Shown here: positions 8,692 to 16,816 of the stretch, one piece after another
Layout: each line of letters begins with the position of its first letter
Position numbering within the stretch: position 1 is the first letter of the stretch
Assembly: GCF_016907675.1 (NCBI RefSeq)
Contig: NZ_JAFBCJ010000001.1
Coordinates: forward strand, 5,022,001 to 5,086,000
Reading direction: 5' to 3'
DNA from: Geodermatophilus bullaregiensis
GTDB taxonomy: Bacteria > Actinomycetota > Actinomycetes > Mycobacteriales > Geodermatophilaceae
DNA length: 64,000 bases
Translations under genes and position numbers: made by a program
Notes under the pieces: generated by a model
Database searches by the model: none
Told to the model about the DNA's origin: nothing
Seen by the model: the letters and a program-made list of their open reading frames with translations, nothing else

Positions 8692-11490
8692 GTGGACGAT
8701 GGCGGCTCCGGGTACCCGGCCGGCTCCCTGGTCGGGCGAGCCGGGGACGTGGCGGTGCTGACCTCGTTCCTGCACCGGGCGGCCGGACACGGTGCGGCTC
8801 TGGTGCTCACGGGCGAACCGGGGGTCGGCAGGAGCGCCCTGCTCGAGGTGGCGGCGCGAGCCGCCGGCGCCGCCGGGACCCGGGTGCTGTCCGCCGCGGG
8901 TGTGGAGGCCGAGGCGGAGGTGGGCTTCGCCGGTCTCCACCAGCTGCTGGTCCCGGTGCTCGGCGAGCTGACGGCCCTGTCCGACCTGCACCGCGACGCC
9001 CTCGCGCACAGCCTCGGGTACCGGGCGGGCCCGACCGCGGACCGGCTGGTGGTCTCCACCGCGGTCCTCACGTCGCTGCGTGAGCTCGCCGTCGGGAGAC
9101 CCGTGCTGGTGGTGGTCGACGACCTGCAGTGGCTCGACCGCACGACCGCCGAGGTGCTGGGCTTCGTCGCCCGCCGCGTCCCGGCGGGCGCCCGCATCGG
9201 TCTGCTCGCCGCGTCCCGGTGGGGCGACGACGGGTCCGGCCCGTTGGCCGGCCTGCCCGAGCACGAGGTGCGACCGCTCGAGGAGGGAGCCGCCGAGGAG
9301 CTGGTGGCCGGCCGCTACCCGACGATGGCCCCCCGGGTGCGCCGGCGCGTCGTCGCCGCCGCCCAGGGCAACCCGCTGGCGCTCCTCGAGCTGCCGGCCG
9401 CGCTCACCGGTCGACAGCGGGTGGCGCTCGAGGCGCTGCCCTCGGTCCTGCCCCTGAGCCGCCACCTGGGGGCGGTGTTCGCCGGCAGGATGCGCGACCT
9501 CCCGCCCGCCACCCGGCGGCTGCTGCTGCTGGCCGCCCTGGACGGCACCGGGGACCTCCGGGTCCTCGGTTCGGCGTCCCGCGACGAGGACTGGCTGGAC
9601 GTCCTGGCCCCGGCCGAGAGGGCGCGGCTGCTGCGCGTCGACGCGGGGACCCGGCGCGTGTCCCTGTGGCACCCGCTCGTCGGCTCGGCAGCCGTCCAGC
9701 TGGCGACCAGCGGCGAGCGCCGCCGTGCCCACGCCGCGCTGGCCGAGGTCCTCGTCGACCAGCCCGAGCGCCGGGCGTGGCACCTGGCCGAGGCGGCCGT
9801 CGGCCCGGACGGGCCGGCCGCGGACCTGCTCGACGAGGCCGCGGACCGTGCACTCCGGAAGGGCGACGGGGTCGGTGCCGTCACCGCGCTGCTGAGGGCC
9901 GCGGACCTCAGCCCGTCCGGTCCCGACCGGGCCCGCCGTCTGGCGAGGGCCGCCTACGTGGGCGCGCACGCGGCCGGTGACCTGCGCAGTGTCCCGGACC
10001 TCCTGCTGCAGGCCCGGCGGGCCGATCCGGACGGCGGGGGCTCGTTGCAGACGGCGATGGCCGCCTCCTACCACCTCTCCACCGGGGACGGGGACGTCGA
10101 CGGCGCCCACGTCGCGCTGGTGCGCGCGATCGAGTCCGCGCTGCTCGGACCCGTCGGGGTGGGTGACCTCGACGAGGCCCTGCACGGCCTCCTGGTCATC
10201 TGTCACTCCAGCGGCCGGGCCGAGCCGTGGCAGGCCCTGGAGTCGGCGGCCGCCCGGCTGGGGCACCGGCTGGGCCCCGCCCTCTCGGTCGCCCGGTCGA
10301 CGTTCGGCGCCCCGGCACTCGCCACCGCCGCGGACCTGCGGCAGCTGGACCGGGTGATCGCGGGCATCGACGCCGAGGAGGACCCGGCGCAGATCGTGCG
10401 GACCGGGCTGGCCGCCTCCTACGTCGACCGGCTCGACGGCTGCCGGCAGGCGCTGTGGCGGGTGGTGGGGAACGGGCGGGAGGGCGGCGCCGTGGCCTGC
10501 GCGGTCGACGCCCTGGTCGTGCTGTGTCAGGACGCCTACGGCGCCGGGCGGTGGGAGGAGGCCCGCCGGACGGCCGAGGAGGCCGTCGAGCTGGGTGAGG
10601 CCCTGGGCTACCGGCTCCCCAGCCTCTCGGGCACCTGCTGCCTGGCGCTGCTCGCGGCCGCCGAGGGTCGTCACGAGACGGCCCGGACCCTCGCCGGGCA
10701 GGTCGTCTCCTGGGCCGGGCCGCGCGGTGTCCGCGCGCTCGAGCACTCCGCGTACCGCGCCCGTGCGCTGGCGGCCCTCGCGGAGGGCGACTTCGAGGAG
10801 GCCTACCGGCAGGCGGCGGCGATCAGCCCGCCCGGTGTGGTGGCCCCGCACGTGCCGGTGGCCGCGTGGGTGACCCTGGACCTGGTCGAGGCCGCGGTCC
10901 GCACCGGCCGGCGCCAGGAGGCCGGGGCCCACGTGGCGGCGATGCGGGGACTGGAGGTCTTCCGGCTGTGCCCCCGGCTGGTCCTGCTGGCGGCCGGGTC
11001 GGCCGCCCTCACCGCCCCGGACGACGGTGCCGCCGCGTGCTTCGAGGAGGCGATGGCGACACCGGGAGCCGACCGCCACCCGTTCGAGTCCGCCCGGGTC
11101 CAGCTGGCCTACGGCGAGCACCTGCGCCGGGTCCGGGCGACCGGTGCCGCCCGGCTGCACCTGGCCGGCGCGCTGGAGGCCTTCACCCGGCTGGGCGCCC
11201 GCCCGTGGGCCGTGCGGGCGGAGCACGAGCTGCGGGCGACGGGGGTGTCCCGGTCACCGGTGGCCCGGGCGGCAGCGGTGGGACTGACCCCCCAGGAGCA
11301 CGAGATCTCGCTGCTCGCGGCGTCCGGGCTGACCAACAAGCAGATCGGCGTGCAGCTCTACCTCTCACCGCGGACGGTGAGCGCCCACCTGTACCGGGTC
11401 TTCCCCAAGCTCGGGATCTCGTCTCGGGCGGCGCTGCGGGACGCGCTCGCCCGGGTGCCGCAGGAGGTGGGTGAGCGGGGTGCCGGCTGA
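8692..11490 (+). CDS. LAL-type LuxR-family transcriptional regulator (AAA ATPase), 932 aa
   Basis: A large ATP-binding regulator of the LuxR family. An N-terminal STAND/AAA ATPase holds the P-loop GEPGVGRS (residues 41-48) and the Walker B strand VLVVVDDLQWLD (138-149). A long middle part of TPR-like helices follows, and a C-terminal LuxR helix-turn-helix lies near residues 865-920 (LTPQEHEISLLAASG, then YLSPRTVSAHLYRVF). Such proteins sense ligands or partners through the helical repeats and activate operons. The GTG start directly precedes DDGGSGYPAGSLVGRAGD, the canonical beginning. An upstream 15-bp palindrome may be its control site. Target genes unknown. Confidence 0.9.
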   Translation: MDDGGSGYPAGSLVGRAGDVAVLTSFLHRAAGHGAALVLTGEPGVGRSALLEVAARAAGAAGTRVLSAAGVEAEAEVGFAGLHQLLVPVLGELTALSDLHRDALAHSLGYRAGPTADRLVVSTAVLTSLRELAVGRPVLVVVDDLQWLDRTTAEVLGFVARRVPAGARIGLLAASRWGDDGSGPLAGLPEHEVRPLEEGAAEELVAGRYPTMAPRVRRRVVAAAQGNPLALLELPAALTGRQRVALEALPSVLPLSRHLGAVFAGRMRDLPPATRRLLLLAALDGTGDLRVLGSASRDEDWLDVLAPAERARLLRVDAGTRRVSLWHPLVGSAAVQLATSGERRRAHAALAEVLVDQPERRAWHLAEAAVGPDGPAADLLDEAADRALRKGDGVGAVTALLRAADLSPSGPDRARRLARAAYVGAHAAGDLRSVPDLLLQARRADPDGGGSLQTAMAASYHLSTGDGDVDGAHVALVRAIESALLGPVGVGDLDEALHGLLVICHSSGRAEPWQALESAAARLGHRLGPALSVARSTFGAPALATAADLRQLDRVIAGIDAEEDPAQIVRTGLAASYVDRLDGCRQALWRVVGNGREGGAVACAVDALVVLCQDAYGAGRWEEARRTAEEAVELGEALGYRLPSLSGTCCLALLAAAEGRHETARTLAGQVVSWAGPRGVRALEHSAYRARALAALAEGDFEEAYRQAAAISPPGVVAPHVPVAAWVTLDLVEAAVRTGRRQEAGAHVAAMRGLEVFRLCPRLVLLAAGSAALTAPDDGAAACFEEAMATPGADRHPFESARVQLAYGEHLRRVRATGAARLHLAGALEAFTRLGARPWAVRAEHELRATGVSRSPVARAAAVGLTPQEHEISLLAASGLTNKQIGVQLYLSPRTVSAHLYRVFPKLGISSRAALRDALARVPQEVGERGAG

Positions 11491-11507
11491 CCGCCGGGAG
11501 CGGCGGT
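11490..11507. terminator. Short hairpin between convergent LAL and TetR genes
   Basis: ACCGCCG-GGAG-CGGCGGT forms a 7-bp stem with a 4-nt loop starting at the last base of the LAL stop codon. It is a candidate bidirectional terminator. Confidence 0.4.
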
Positions 11508-11516
11508 GCCCGGCTG

Positions 11517-12116
11517 TCAGGTCCCGTCGTCGTCGAGTACCTGCCGCACCAGCGCGTACGCCGCCTCGGTGGCCGTGGGCAGGTGGTCGCTGCGCCCCTC
11601 GCGCCAGGACCGCACGGCCAGCCGGAGCACCACCATGCCGACGGCCGCCTCGGCGACGACGGCGTCGTCGGGCTCCGGCAGGCCGCGCAGCTCCGCCAGG
11701 CCGCGGGCGAGCTGCGTCTCGACGGCGCGCTGGTCCGCGAGCGTCCGTCGCATCAGCCCGTCGTGGCCGAGGACGATGCGGTCGCGCAGTGCCAGCGACG
11801 CCCGCTGCGACTGCAGGTGGCCGGCGAAGGACCGCAGGACCCGGAGGAGCTGCTCGCTGCGGCCGGCCTCCCCGTGCGCGGACGCGATGGCGGCCTGCAT
11901 CGCCTCGTCGAAGCCCGTCCGGTAGGCGAAGACGACCTCCTCCTTGGTGCCGAAGTGCCGGTAGAAGGTCGCCGGCCCGACCTGCGCCTCGCGGCACACG
12001 TCCTCGACGGTCACGTGGTCGTAGCCGCGCGCGGCGAAGAGGCGCAGCGCCGTCTCCTCCAGCCGCTCACGCGTCTCCCGGCGCTTGCGGTCACGCAGCG
12101 AGACGGTCGCAGGCAT
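11517..12116 (-). CDS. TetR/AcrR family regulator
   Basis: A 199-residue repressor-type protein. The N-terminal helix-turn-helix is typical (RLEETALRLFAARGYDHVTV, then VGPATFYRHFGTKEEVVF). The C-terminal ligand domain carries no specific signature. The ATG at 12116 is taken as start because the preceding in-frame sequence is low-complexity. It is divergent from the small ORF at 12340. The 220-bp space between them contains a loose inverted repeat (CCGGAC, 13-nt spacer, GTCCGG near 12148-12176) that might be the operator. The regulated gene is unknown; the divergent operon is the usual guess. Confidence 0.85.
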   Translation of the reverse strand: MPATVSLRDRKRRETRERLEETALRLFAARGYDHVTVEDVCREAQVGPATFYRHFGTKEEVVFAYRTGFDEAMQAAIASAHGEAGRSEQLLRVLRSFAGHLQSQRASLALRDRIVLGHDGLMRRTLADQRAVETQLARGLAELRGLPEPDDAVVAEAAVGMVVLRLAVRSWREGRSDHLPTATEAAYALVRQVLDDDGT

Positions 12117-12339
12117 GGGGGTCTCCGTGGGAGGGGTGGTCGGCGTCCGGACGGATTCTGCGCCGGTCCGGCCGTCGTCGGCCCACCGACGCCGGGACGC
12201 CCACGAGCCGGGCGCCCGGCGGGGACCGGCCCCCTCCGGCGCACCGCAGTCGCACGACCGATGCCACGGCCGCGCTCGCGGACCACGGTCGGTGCCTCCA
12301 CGACCGCCGACACGGGGGTCGACGAGGGAGGGACGTGTG

Positions 12340-12519
12340 GTGCCCACGTACCAGATGGTCTACGGAGACGGTGAGCAGGTCGTGCGCGAGACCTACGACG
12401 ACGTGGAGCTCGAGCGCGAGGACGGCTGGACCGTCCTGTTCCGGGGCGGCCACGCGATCCTGCGCGTGCAGGACGTGCACGTGCAGTCCCTCGAGCGGGT
12501 CGAGCCGCAGCCCGGCTGA
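12340..12519 (+). CDS. Small hypothetical protein, 59 aa
   Basis: A 59-residue ORF with a strong GGGAGGGA ribosome site ending 7 nt before the chosen GTG; another GTG one codon earlier is possible. The predicted peptide alternates charged and hydrophobic residues (VVRETYDDVELEREDGWTVL, then FRGGHAILRVQDVHVQSLE), suggesting a small beta-sheet domain. I do not recognise the family. The composition, codon usage (third positions mostly G/C) and good ribosome site support a real gene. It lies divergently from the TetR gene and upstream of the hydrolase operon. Confidence 0.6.
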   Translation: MPTYQMVYGDGEQVVRETYDDVELEREDGWTVLFRGGHAILRVQDVHVQSLERVEPQPG

Positions 12520-12550
12520 TGCGTCCGTACCCGCCTGCCCGGCCGGTCGA

Positions 12551-12568
12551 GTCAGTTGACCGATGCCC
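12551..12568 (+). promoter_or_regulatory. Shared palindromic element, copy 2 (upstream of hydrolase operon)
   Basis: GTCAGTTGACCGATGCCC: palindromic core GTCA-GT-TGAC followed by CGATGCCC, 72 bp before the ATG of the alpha/beta hydrolase at 12641 and in the same relative orientation as the other copies. Confidence 0.5.
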
Positions 12569-12640
12569 AGCCGTGCCGGCGCCGCACAGACTCGGCCCCG
12601 CCGGACAGCCGTCGCGGCGGACCCGCCGGAGGAGCCCGAC

Positions 12641-13360
12641 ATGAAGCCCACCATCGTCCTGGTCCACGGCGCCTACGCCGAGTCGTCGAGCTGGAACGAC
12701 GTCATCACGCCGCTGGTCGACGAGGGGCACCGCGTGATCGCCTGGGCCGTCCCGCTGCGCGGGGTCGCCCGGGACGCGGCCGCGCTCACGGACCTCGTCC
12801 GGAGCATCGACGGCCCGGTCGTGCTGGTCGGCCACTCCTACGGGGGCGCGCTGCTGTCCAGCGTGCCCGCCGACGCCGGCGACGTCCAGGGGCTGGTGTT
12901 CGTCGCCGGGTACGCGCTGGAGCCGGGGGAGAGCTGCGGCGACGCGTCCTCGCTCGCCCCCGGCGGCACCCTCGGCCCGACACTGACCCGCGTGCCGCTC
13001 GGCGACGGCGGGGTGGACACCTACATCGACCCGGCGCGGTACCACCACCAGTTCGCCGAGGACCTGCCCGAGGCGCAGACGACCCAGATGGCCGTCACCC
13101 AGCGCCCGGTGACCGAGGCCGCGCTCTTCGAGCCGTCGGGCGACCCGCCGCTGTGGCGGACGGTGCCGAGCTGGTTCGTGTTCGGCGAGCTGGACCGCAA
13201 CATCCCGGCGGGCGCGCACCGCATCATGGCCGAGCGGGCCGGGTCACGCCGCACCGTCGAGATCGCGGGCGCCTCGCACGTCGTGGGCATGTCCCACCCC
13301 GCCGAGACGGTGCGGATCGTCCTCGAGGCGGCCGACGCCGCCGCGTCCGCGACCGTGTGA
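12641..13360 (+). CDS. Alpha/beta hydrolase, salicylate-esterase-like
   Basis: A 239-residue alpha/beta hydrolase. The start TIVLVHGAYAESSSWNDVI gives the oxyanion-hole HG; the nucleophile elbow is GHSYGG; the acid and His are in FGELDRNIP and GASHVVGMSHP. The pattern resembles the methylesterase/salicylate-esterase-like group often annotated simply as alpha/beta hydrolase. The ATG is preceded by GGAGGA. It is the first gene of a compact operon (spacings of 13 and 15 bp, then a 4-nt overlap) and has a copy of the shared palindromic element 72 bp upstream. Substrate unknown. Confidence 0.85.
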   Translation: MKPTIVLVHGAYAESSSWNDVITPLVDEGHRVIAWAVPLRGVARDAAALTDLVRSIDGPVVLVGHSYGGALLSSVPADAGDVQGLVFVAGYALEPGESCGDASSLAPGGTLGPTLTRVPLGDGGVDTYIDPARYHHQFAEDLPEAQTTQMAVTQRPVTEAALFEPSGDPPLWRTVPSWFVFGELDRNIPAGAHRIMAERAGSRRTVEIAGASHVVGMSHPAETVRIVLEAADAAASATV

Positions 13361-13373
13361 GCGGGGCACCGAG

Positions 13374-13715
13374 ATGGTCCGGCCGGCCGCCGGCGCGCGG
13401 TTCACGCGGACGGAGCTGCAGCGTTCCCCGTCTCCGGTGCCCGGTCGGGAGATCGTCCAGGCCCTCGCCGAGATCCCCGAGGGCGTGGCGTCGGGTCGGC
13501 ACAGCCACCCGGGACCCGAGGGCGGCTACACCGTCCGGGGCGACGTGGCGATGGAGTTCGACGACCGGCCCACCGTCAGGCTGCGCACCGGCGACCCCTT
13601 CCTGATCCCGCCGGGCGTCGTGCACGACGCCCGCAACGCCGGCGTCGTCACGACGAAGATGCTCTCGACCTACGTCGTGGACGAGAGCCGGCCGCTCGCG
13701 ACCCTCCACGACTGA
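13374..13715 (+). CDS. Cupin-domain protein
   Basis: A 113-residue single-domain cupin. The two conserved motifs are visible as GRHSHPGPEGGYTVRGDVAM (metal-ligand His and Glu) and DPFLIPPGVVHDARN (His). These would bind one divalent metal in a small beta barrel. Small cupins next to hydrolases may be dioxygenases, isomerases or simply binding proteins, so no reaction can be assigned. It starts 13 bp after the preceding hydrolase and is clearly in its operon. Confidence 0.85.
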   Translation: MVRPAAGARFTRTELQRSPSPVPGREIVQALAEIPEGVASGRHSHPGPEGGYTVRGDVAMEFDDRPTVRLRTGDPFLIPPGVVHDARNAGVVTTKMLSTYVVDESRPLATLHD

Positions 13716-13730
13716 CCGGCCGGACCCGTC

Positions 13731-14732
13731 ATGACACCACCGGGGCCGGCTCGCGGCGACGGTTTCGACGGCTACGCCCAGGCGCAGCTCGCCGTGGGGG
13801 AGGTGACGCTCCGGGTGCGGTCGGGCGGGTCGGGGCCGCCGCTGCTGCTGCTGCACGGCTACCCGGAGACCCACCTCGTGTGGGGTGGCGTCGCCGGGGC
13901 GCTGGCCGAGGAGTTCACCGTGGTGGCGCCGGACCTGCGCGGCTACGGGGACAGCTCGAAGCCGCCGACCGTCCCCGGCCACGAGACCCACGGCAAGCGG
14001 GCCATGGCCGGCGACGGCGTGCGGCTGATGCGACAGCTCGGCTTCGACGAGTTCGACGTCGCCGGGCACGACCGGGGCGGCCGGATGGCCTACCGCATGG
14101 CACTCGACTCCCCGGACGCGGTGCGCCGGGTCACGGTCATGGACGTCGTCCCCACCGGTGAGGTGTGGGCGCGCGCCGACGCGCGCACGGCTCTCGGCTA
14201 CTGGCACTGGGCGTTCCTCGCCCTGCCCGAGCCGATCCCCGAGCGGCTCATCGCCCCGGATCCGGAGTCCTTCTTCCTCGACGCCGAGTTCGGCGGCGTC
14301 ATCCGGGGCTTCCGGCCGGAGGCCGTGGCCGACTACGCCCGGTGCGTCCGCGACCCGGCCGTCGTGCACGCCGTCTGCGAGGACTACCGCGCCGGTGCCA
14401 CCTGCGACCGGCGGGACGACGACGAGGACCGCGCCGCCGGGCGCAGGATCACCTGCCCCCTCCAGGTCCTGTGGGCCGGCCGGGGCGCGCTGGCGGCCTG
14501 GTACGACACGCTGGCGGTCTGGCGGGAGTGGGCCGACGACGTGACCGGCGAGGCGCTGGACTGCGGTCACTTCATGGCGGAGGAGCGGCCCGCCGAGACG
14601 CTGGCCGCGATCCGCCGTTTCCACGGCGGGGGCCGCACGGGGCCGGCGCTGCGAGTGGTACCCGCTGTCCCCGACGGACAGCCGGGACGATCCCCGCACC
14701 GGACGGTGCGGGAGACGGGAGGCACCCCATGA
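13731..14732 (+). CDS. Haloacetate-dehalogenase-like alpha/beta hydrolase
   Basis: A 333-residue alpha/beta hydrolase with an aspartate nucleophile. The elbow GHDRGGRMAYRMALDSPD is the pattern of fluoroacetate dehalogenases and related epoxide hydrolases, where Asp attacks the substrate carbon. The oxyanion region LLLLHGYPETHLVW and the segment DLRGYGDSSKPP also fit that group, and the catalytic His lies in DCGHFMAEERP. The protein carries about 30 extra C-terminal residues of low complexity (RTGPALRVVPAVPDGQPG onward) beyond the usual end. Its stop overlaps the DUF6510 start. Real substrate unknown; true dehalogenase activity would need testing. Confidence 0.8.
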   Translation: MTPPGPARGDGFDGYAQAQLAVGEVTLRVRSGGSGPPLLLLHGYPETHLVWGGVAGALAEEFTVVAPDLRGYGDSSKPPTVPGHETHGKRAMAGDGVRLMRQLGFDEFDVAGHDRGGRMAYRMALDSPDAVRRVTVMDVVPTGEVWARADARTALGYWHWAFLALPEPIPERLIAPDPESFFLDAEFGGVIRGFRPEAVADYARCVRDPAVVHAVCEDYRAGATCDRRDDDEDRAAGRRITCPLQVLWAGRGALAAWYDTLAVWREWADDVTGEALDCGHFMAEERPAETLAAIRRFHGGGRTGPALRVVPAVPDGQPGRSPHRTVRETGGTP

Positions 14733-15013
14733 CCGACACCACGGACGCCGACGACCGCCGGCTGGACGGGAACGCGGCGGCCGGCGTCCTGTCCGAGGTG
14801 CTCGCCGTCGACCCGACGACGGCGATGGTCACCTGCGCGCACTGCGGTGGCCGGGCCGCGCTGGGCGCGCACCTGCTCTACGCCGACGCCCCCGCGCTCG
14901 TGCTGCGCTGCCCGACCTGCACGGAGGTGGTCCTGCGGTGCGCCTCCGACGAGGCCGGGCTGCGCCTGGAGATGAGCGGCGTCCTCCTGCTGTCGGCGCC
15001 GCCCGCCGGCTGA
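14729..15013 (+). CDS. DUF6510 family zinc-ribbon-like protein
   Basis: A 94-residue protein with the DUF6510 pattern: RLDGNAAAGVLSEV near the N-terminus, then two CxxC knuckles (CAHCGG and CPTC) that probably bind one zinc ion. The ATG overlaps the preceding stop (ATGA), which implies translational coupling. It is the last gene of the hydrolase-cupin operon; a strong hairpin that includes its stop codon follows. The family has no known function. Confidence 0.8.
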   Translation: MTDTTDADDRRLDGNAAAGVLSEVLAVDPTTAMVTCAHCGGRAALGAHLLYADAPALVLRCPTCTEVVLRCASDEAGLRLEMSGVLLLSAPPAG

Positions 15014-15044
15014 CCGTCCCGGGGCGTGCGCCCCGGGACGGTCA
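15011..15044. terminator. Perfect bidirectional hairpin containing both stop codons
   Basis: A 15-bp perfect stem (TGACCGTCCCGGGGC, loop GTGC, then its complement). The first TGA is the stop of the DUF6510 gene on the plus strand, and the complementary TGA is the stop of the CBS pseudogene on the minus strand. It should terminate both convergent transcripts. Confidence 0.8.
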
Positions 15045-15361
15045 GGCCGTGCCCGGGGCCGAGGGCACCGGCGGGACGTCCGCGTCGATGGCGGCGCGGC
15101 ACGGGTCCGTCGTGTCGACGATCCCCACCAGCACCCCGCCGGTGACCACCAGCAGGTGGTGGATCGGCCCGCCACCATCGACCGCAGGGCCTCGCCGACC
15201 GGCGTGCCCGGTGCCACGGTGACGGGAGGGCCGGACAGGCGCTTCATGAGGTAGGCGGCCGCGGCCAGGTGCGCCCTCGGTTCCACAGTCGTGACCGGTG
15301 GGTGCACGACGGTCCCCACGGTGGGGCGCGCGGTCGTGGTGGGCGCGGCCGTCGGGTGCAC
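15042..15361 (-). pseudogene. CBS-domain protein gene with a frameshift
   Basis: From a GTG with a GGGAGGAG ribosome site at 15361 the frame reads through TVGTVVHPPVTTV, LAAAAYLMKRLSG and GTPVGEALRSMV. It then leaves the CBS pattern. The expected continuation (GPIHHLLVVTGGVLVGIVD and onward to a TGA at 15042) is intact in another frame, so one indel near 15168-15180 breaks the gene. The total length, 320 nt, is not divisible by three, as expected. CBS pairs bind adenosyl ligands; only one motif is present. It is the third gene after the molybdopterin oxidoreductase and the flavin reductase. A sequencing error in the GC-rich run is the main alternative. Confidence 0.7.
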
Positions 15362-15384
15362 GGCTGCTCCTCCCGGCGGGGCGG

Positions 15385-16143
15385 TCACGCCGGGTCCCCG
15401 GTGCCGCCGAAGCGCTCGAGCCGGATCGCCGACGGGGAGTGCCCGAGGTCCACCAGGGTGGTGGCGACGGTCTCGACGAAGACGGTGGGGCCGCACACGA
15501 ACACCCTCGGCCGGGCGTCGGGCGGGAAGGCGTGCTCCTGCAGCAGGGCGCCGTCGACGCGCCCCGTGGGTCCCGTCCAGTCCGGCGGCGCGCCCCGGGT
15601 GAGGGTCACCGTGGCCCCGGGCCCGAGCAGGTCCCCGCCCAGGACGTCGTCGGCGGTGCGGGCGGAGTAGAGCAGCCGGACCGGGGTGGGGTCCCCGGCG
15701 CGCCGCGCGTGGTCGAGCATGGCGAGGAAGGGCGAGACCCCGGCGCCCCCGGCCACGAGCTGCACCGGCCGCCGTCGATCGGCCGGGGTGGCGGCGTCGG
15801 CGGCGGCCGACCAGACGAAGTACCCGCCGATCGGCCCGCGCAGCTCCAGGTCGTCCCCGGCCTGCATCTCCTCGGTGAGGTAGGGCGACACCTCACCGCC
15901 CGGGAGGTCCTCCACGAGCAGGTGCAGCCGGGGGTCCTCGGGCGGTGAGGCGATCGAGTAGCTGCGCTGGGCGGTGTAGCCGTCCTCGGCCGTCAGCCGG
16001 ACGTCCACGTGCTGCCCGGGCAGGTGCCCGGGCCAGCCGTCCACGTCGAAGACCAACCGCCGGACCCTGGTGCTCGCGGGCAGGTTGTCCGTCAGCCTGG
16101 CGCGCAGCCAGGTCAGTCGCCGCTGTACCGCTGCTCGCGCCAC
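15385..16143 (-). CDS. FAD/NAD(P)-binding ferredoxin-reductase-type oxidoreductase
   Basis: A 252-residue flavoprotein of the ferredoxin-NADP reductase fold. The FAD motif RSYSIASPP is at residues 60-68, the pyridine nucleotide motif GGAGVSPFLAML follows, and the C-terminal block VFVCGPTVFVE completes the NAD(P) domain. No [2Fe-2S] domain is fused. Its GTG start lies 31 nt inside the end of the molybdopterin oxidoreductase gene, so the two are translationally linked, and the reductase is the natural electron partner of that enzyme. The downstream CBS gene starts 23 bp later. The physiological substrate pair is unknown. Confidence 0.85.
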   Translation of the reverse strand: MARAAVQRRLTWLRARLTDNLPASTRVRRLVFDVDGWPGHLPGQHVDVRLTAEDGYTAQRSYSIASPPEDPRLHLLVEDLPGGEVSPYLTEEMQAGDDLELRGPIGGYFVWSAAADAATPADRRRPVQLVAGGAGVSPFLAMLDHARRAGDPTPVRLLYSARTADDVLGGDLLGPGATVTLTRGAPPDWTGPTGRVDGALLQEHAFPPDARPRVFVCGPTVFVETVATTLVDLGHSPSAIRLERFGGTGDPA

Positions 16144-16718
16144 GGGTCACCGCGGTCGTGGTAGCCGAAGGTCTCCCAGAAGCCGGGCTCGTTCCGCGGC
16201 CGCACGGACAGCCCGCGGACCCACTTCGCGCTCTTCCAGAAGTACAGGTGCGGGACGAGCAGCCGCGCCGGGCCGCCGTGCTCGGGGGCGAGGGGCTGCC
16301 CGTCGTAGGTGTCGACCACCCACGCCCGGCCGCCGGTCACGTCGTCGAGGGGCAGGTTGGTGGTGTACCCGCCGTCGGAGAAGGCCACCACGTAGGACCC
16401 CTCGACGCCGGCGTCGGCCAACAGGGTGTCGACCGAGACGCCCTCCCAGCGGGTGTCGAACTTCGACCACTTGGTCACGCAGTGGATGTCGACCGAGACC
16501 GACTCGCGGGGCAGCTCCCGGAACTCCTCCCAGGTCCAGGTCTGCGGGGCGGCGACCTCGCCGCGCACCACGAGGTCCCACTCCGCCAGCGGTGTCCGCG
16601 GGGTCGGGCCGGCCGACAGCACCGGGAACTGGTCACCGGTGTCGTACTGGCCCGGCGGCAGCCGGTCGTCCGTCGTGGCCGACCTCCGGCGCCCGAACCC
16701 CCGGGAGACCAGTGCCAT
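16113..16718 (-). CDS. Sulfite-oxidase-like molybdopterin-dependent oxidoreductase
   Basis: A 201-residue protein with the molybdopterin-binding domain of the sulfite oxidase/YedY superfamily. The Mo-ligating cysteine is Cys80 in VDIHCVTKWSKFDTRWEG, and SDGGYTTNLPLDD and KSAKWVRGL are further family blocks. There is no haem domain and no twin-arginine signal: the start ALVSRGFGRRRSATTDD has only a basic stretch, so the enzyme is probably cytoplasmic. The ATG at 16718 has a GAGGAGGAGG site; the longer upstream frame is low-complexity. A copy of the shared palindromic element lies 71 bp upstream. Substrate unknown. Confidence 0.85.
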   Translation of the reverse strand: MALVSRGFGRRRSATTDDRLPPGQYDTGDQFPVLSAGPTPRTPLAEWDLVVRGEVAAPQTWTWEEFRELPRESVSVDIHCVTKWSKFDTRWEGVSVDTLLADAGVEGSYVVAFSDGGYTTNLPLDDVTGGRAWVVDTYDGQPLAPEHGGPARLLVPHLYFWKSAKWVRGLSVRPRNEPGFWETFGYHDRGDPWREQRYSGD

Positions 16719-16789
16719 GGCCGTCCTCCTCCTCGTCCGGTGTTCCTCGGACCCGGCGGGGTCACCCTCCGGGGCGGGCGGGGCGCGGC

Positions 16790-16809
16790 GCATCGGTCAG
16801 ATGACCGTC
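16790..16809 (-). promoter_or_regulatory. Shared palindromic element, copy 3 (upstream of molybdopterin enzyme)
   Basis: In gene orientation GGTCATCTGACCGATGC: palindrome GGTCATCTGACC then GATGC, 71 bp before the ATG at 16718. It sits in the 98-bp gap after the redoxin gene. Confidence 0.5.
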
Positions 16810-16816
16810 GCGCCGG

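Noticed and set aside
12148..12176. TetR operator CCGGAC-N13-GTCCGG
   Set aside because: Arms are only six bases of a very GC-rich pattern with a long spacer, expected by chance here; mentioned under the TetR gene but not claimed as a feature.
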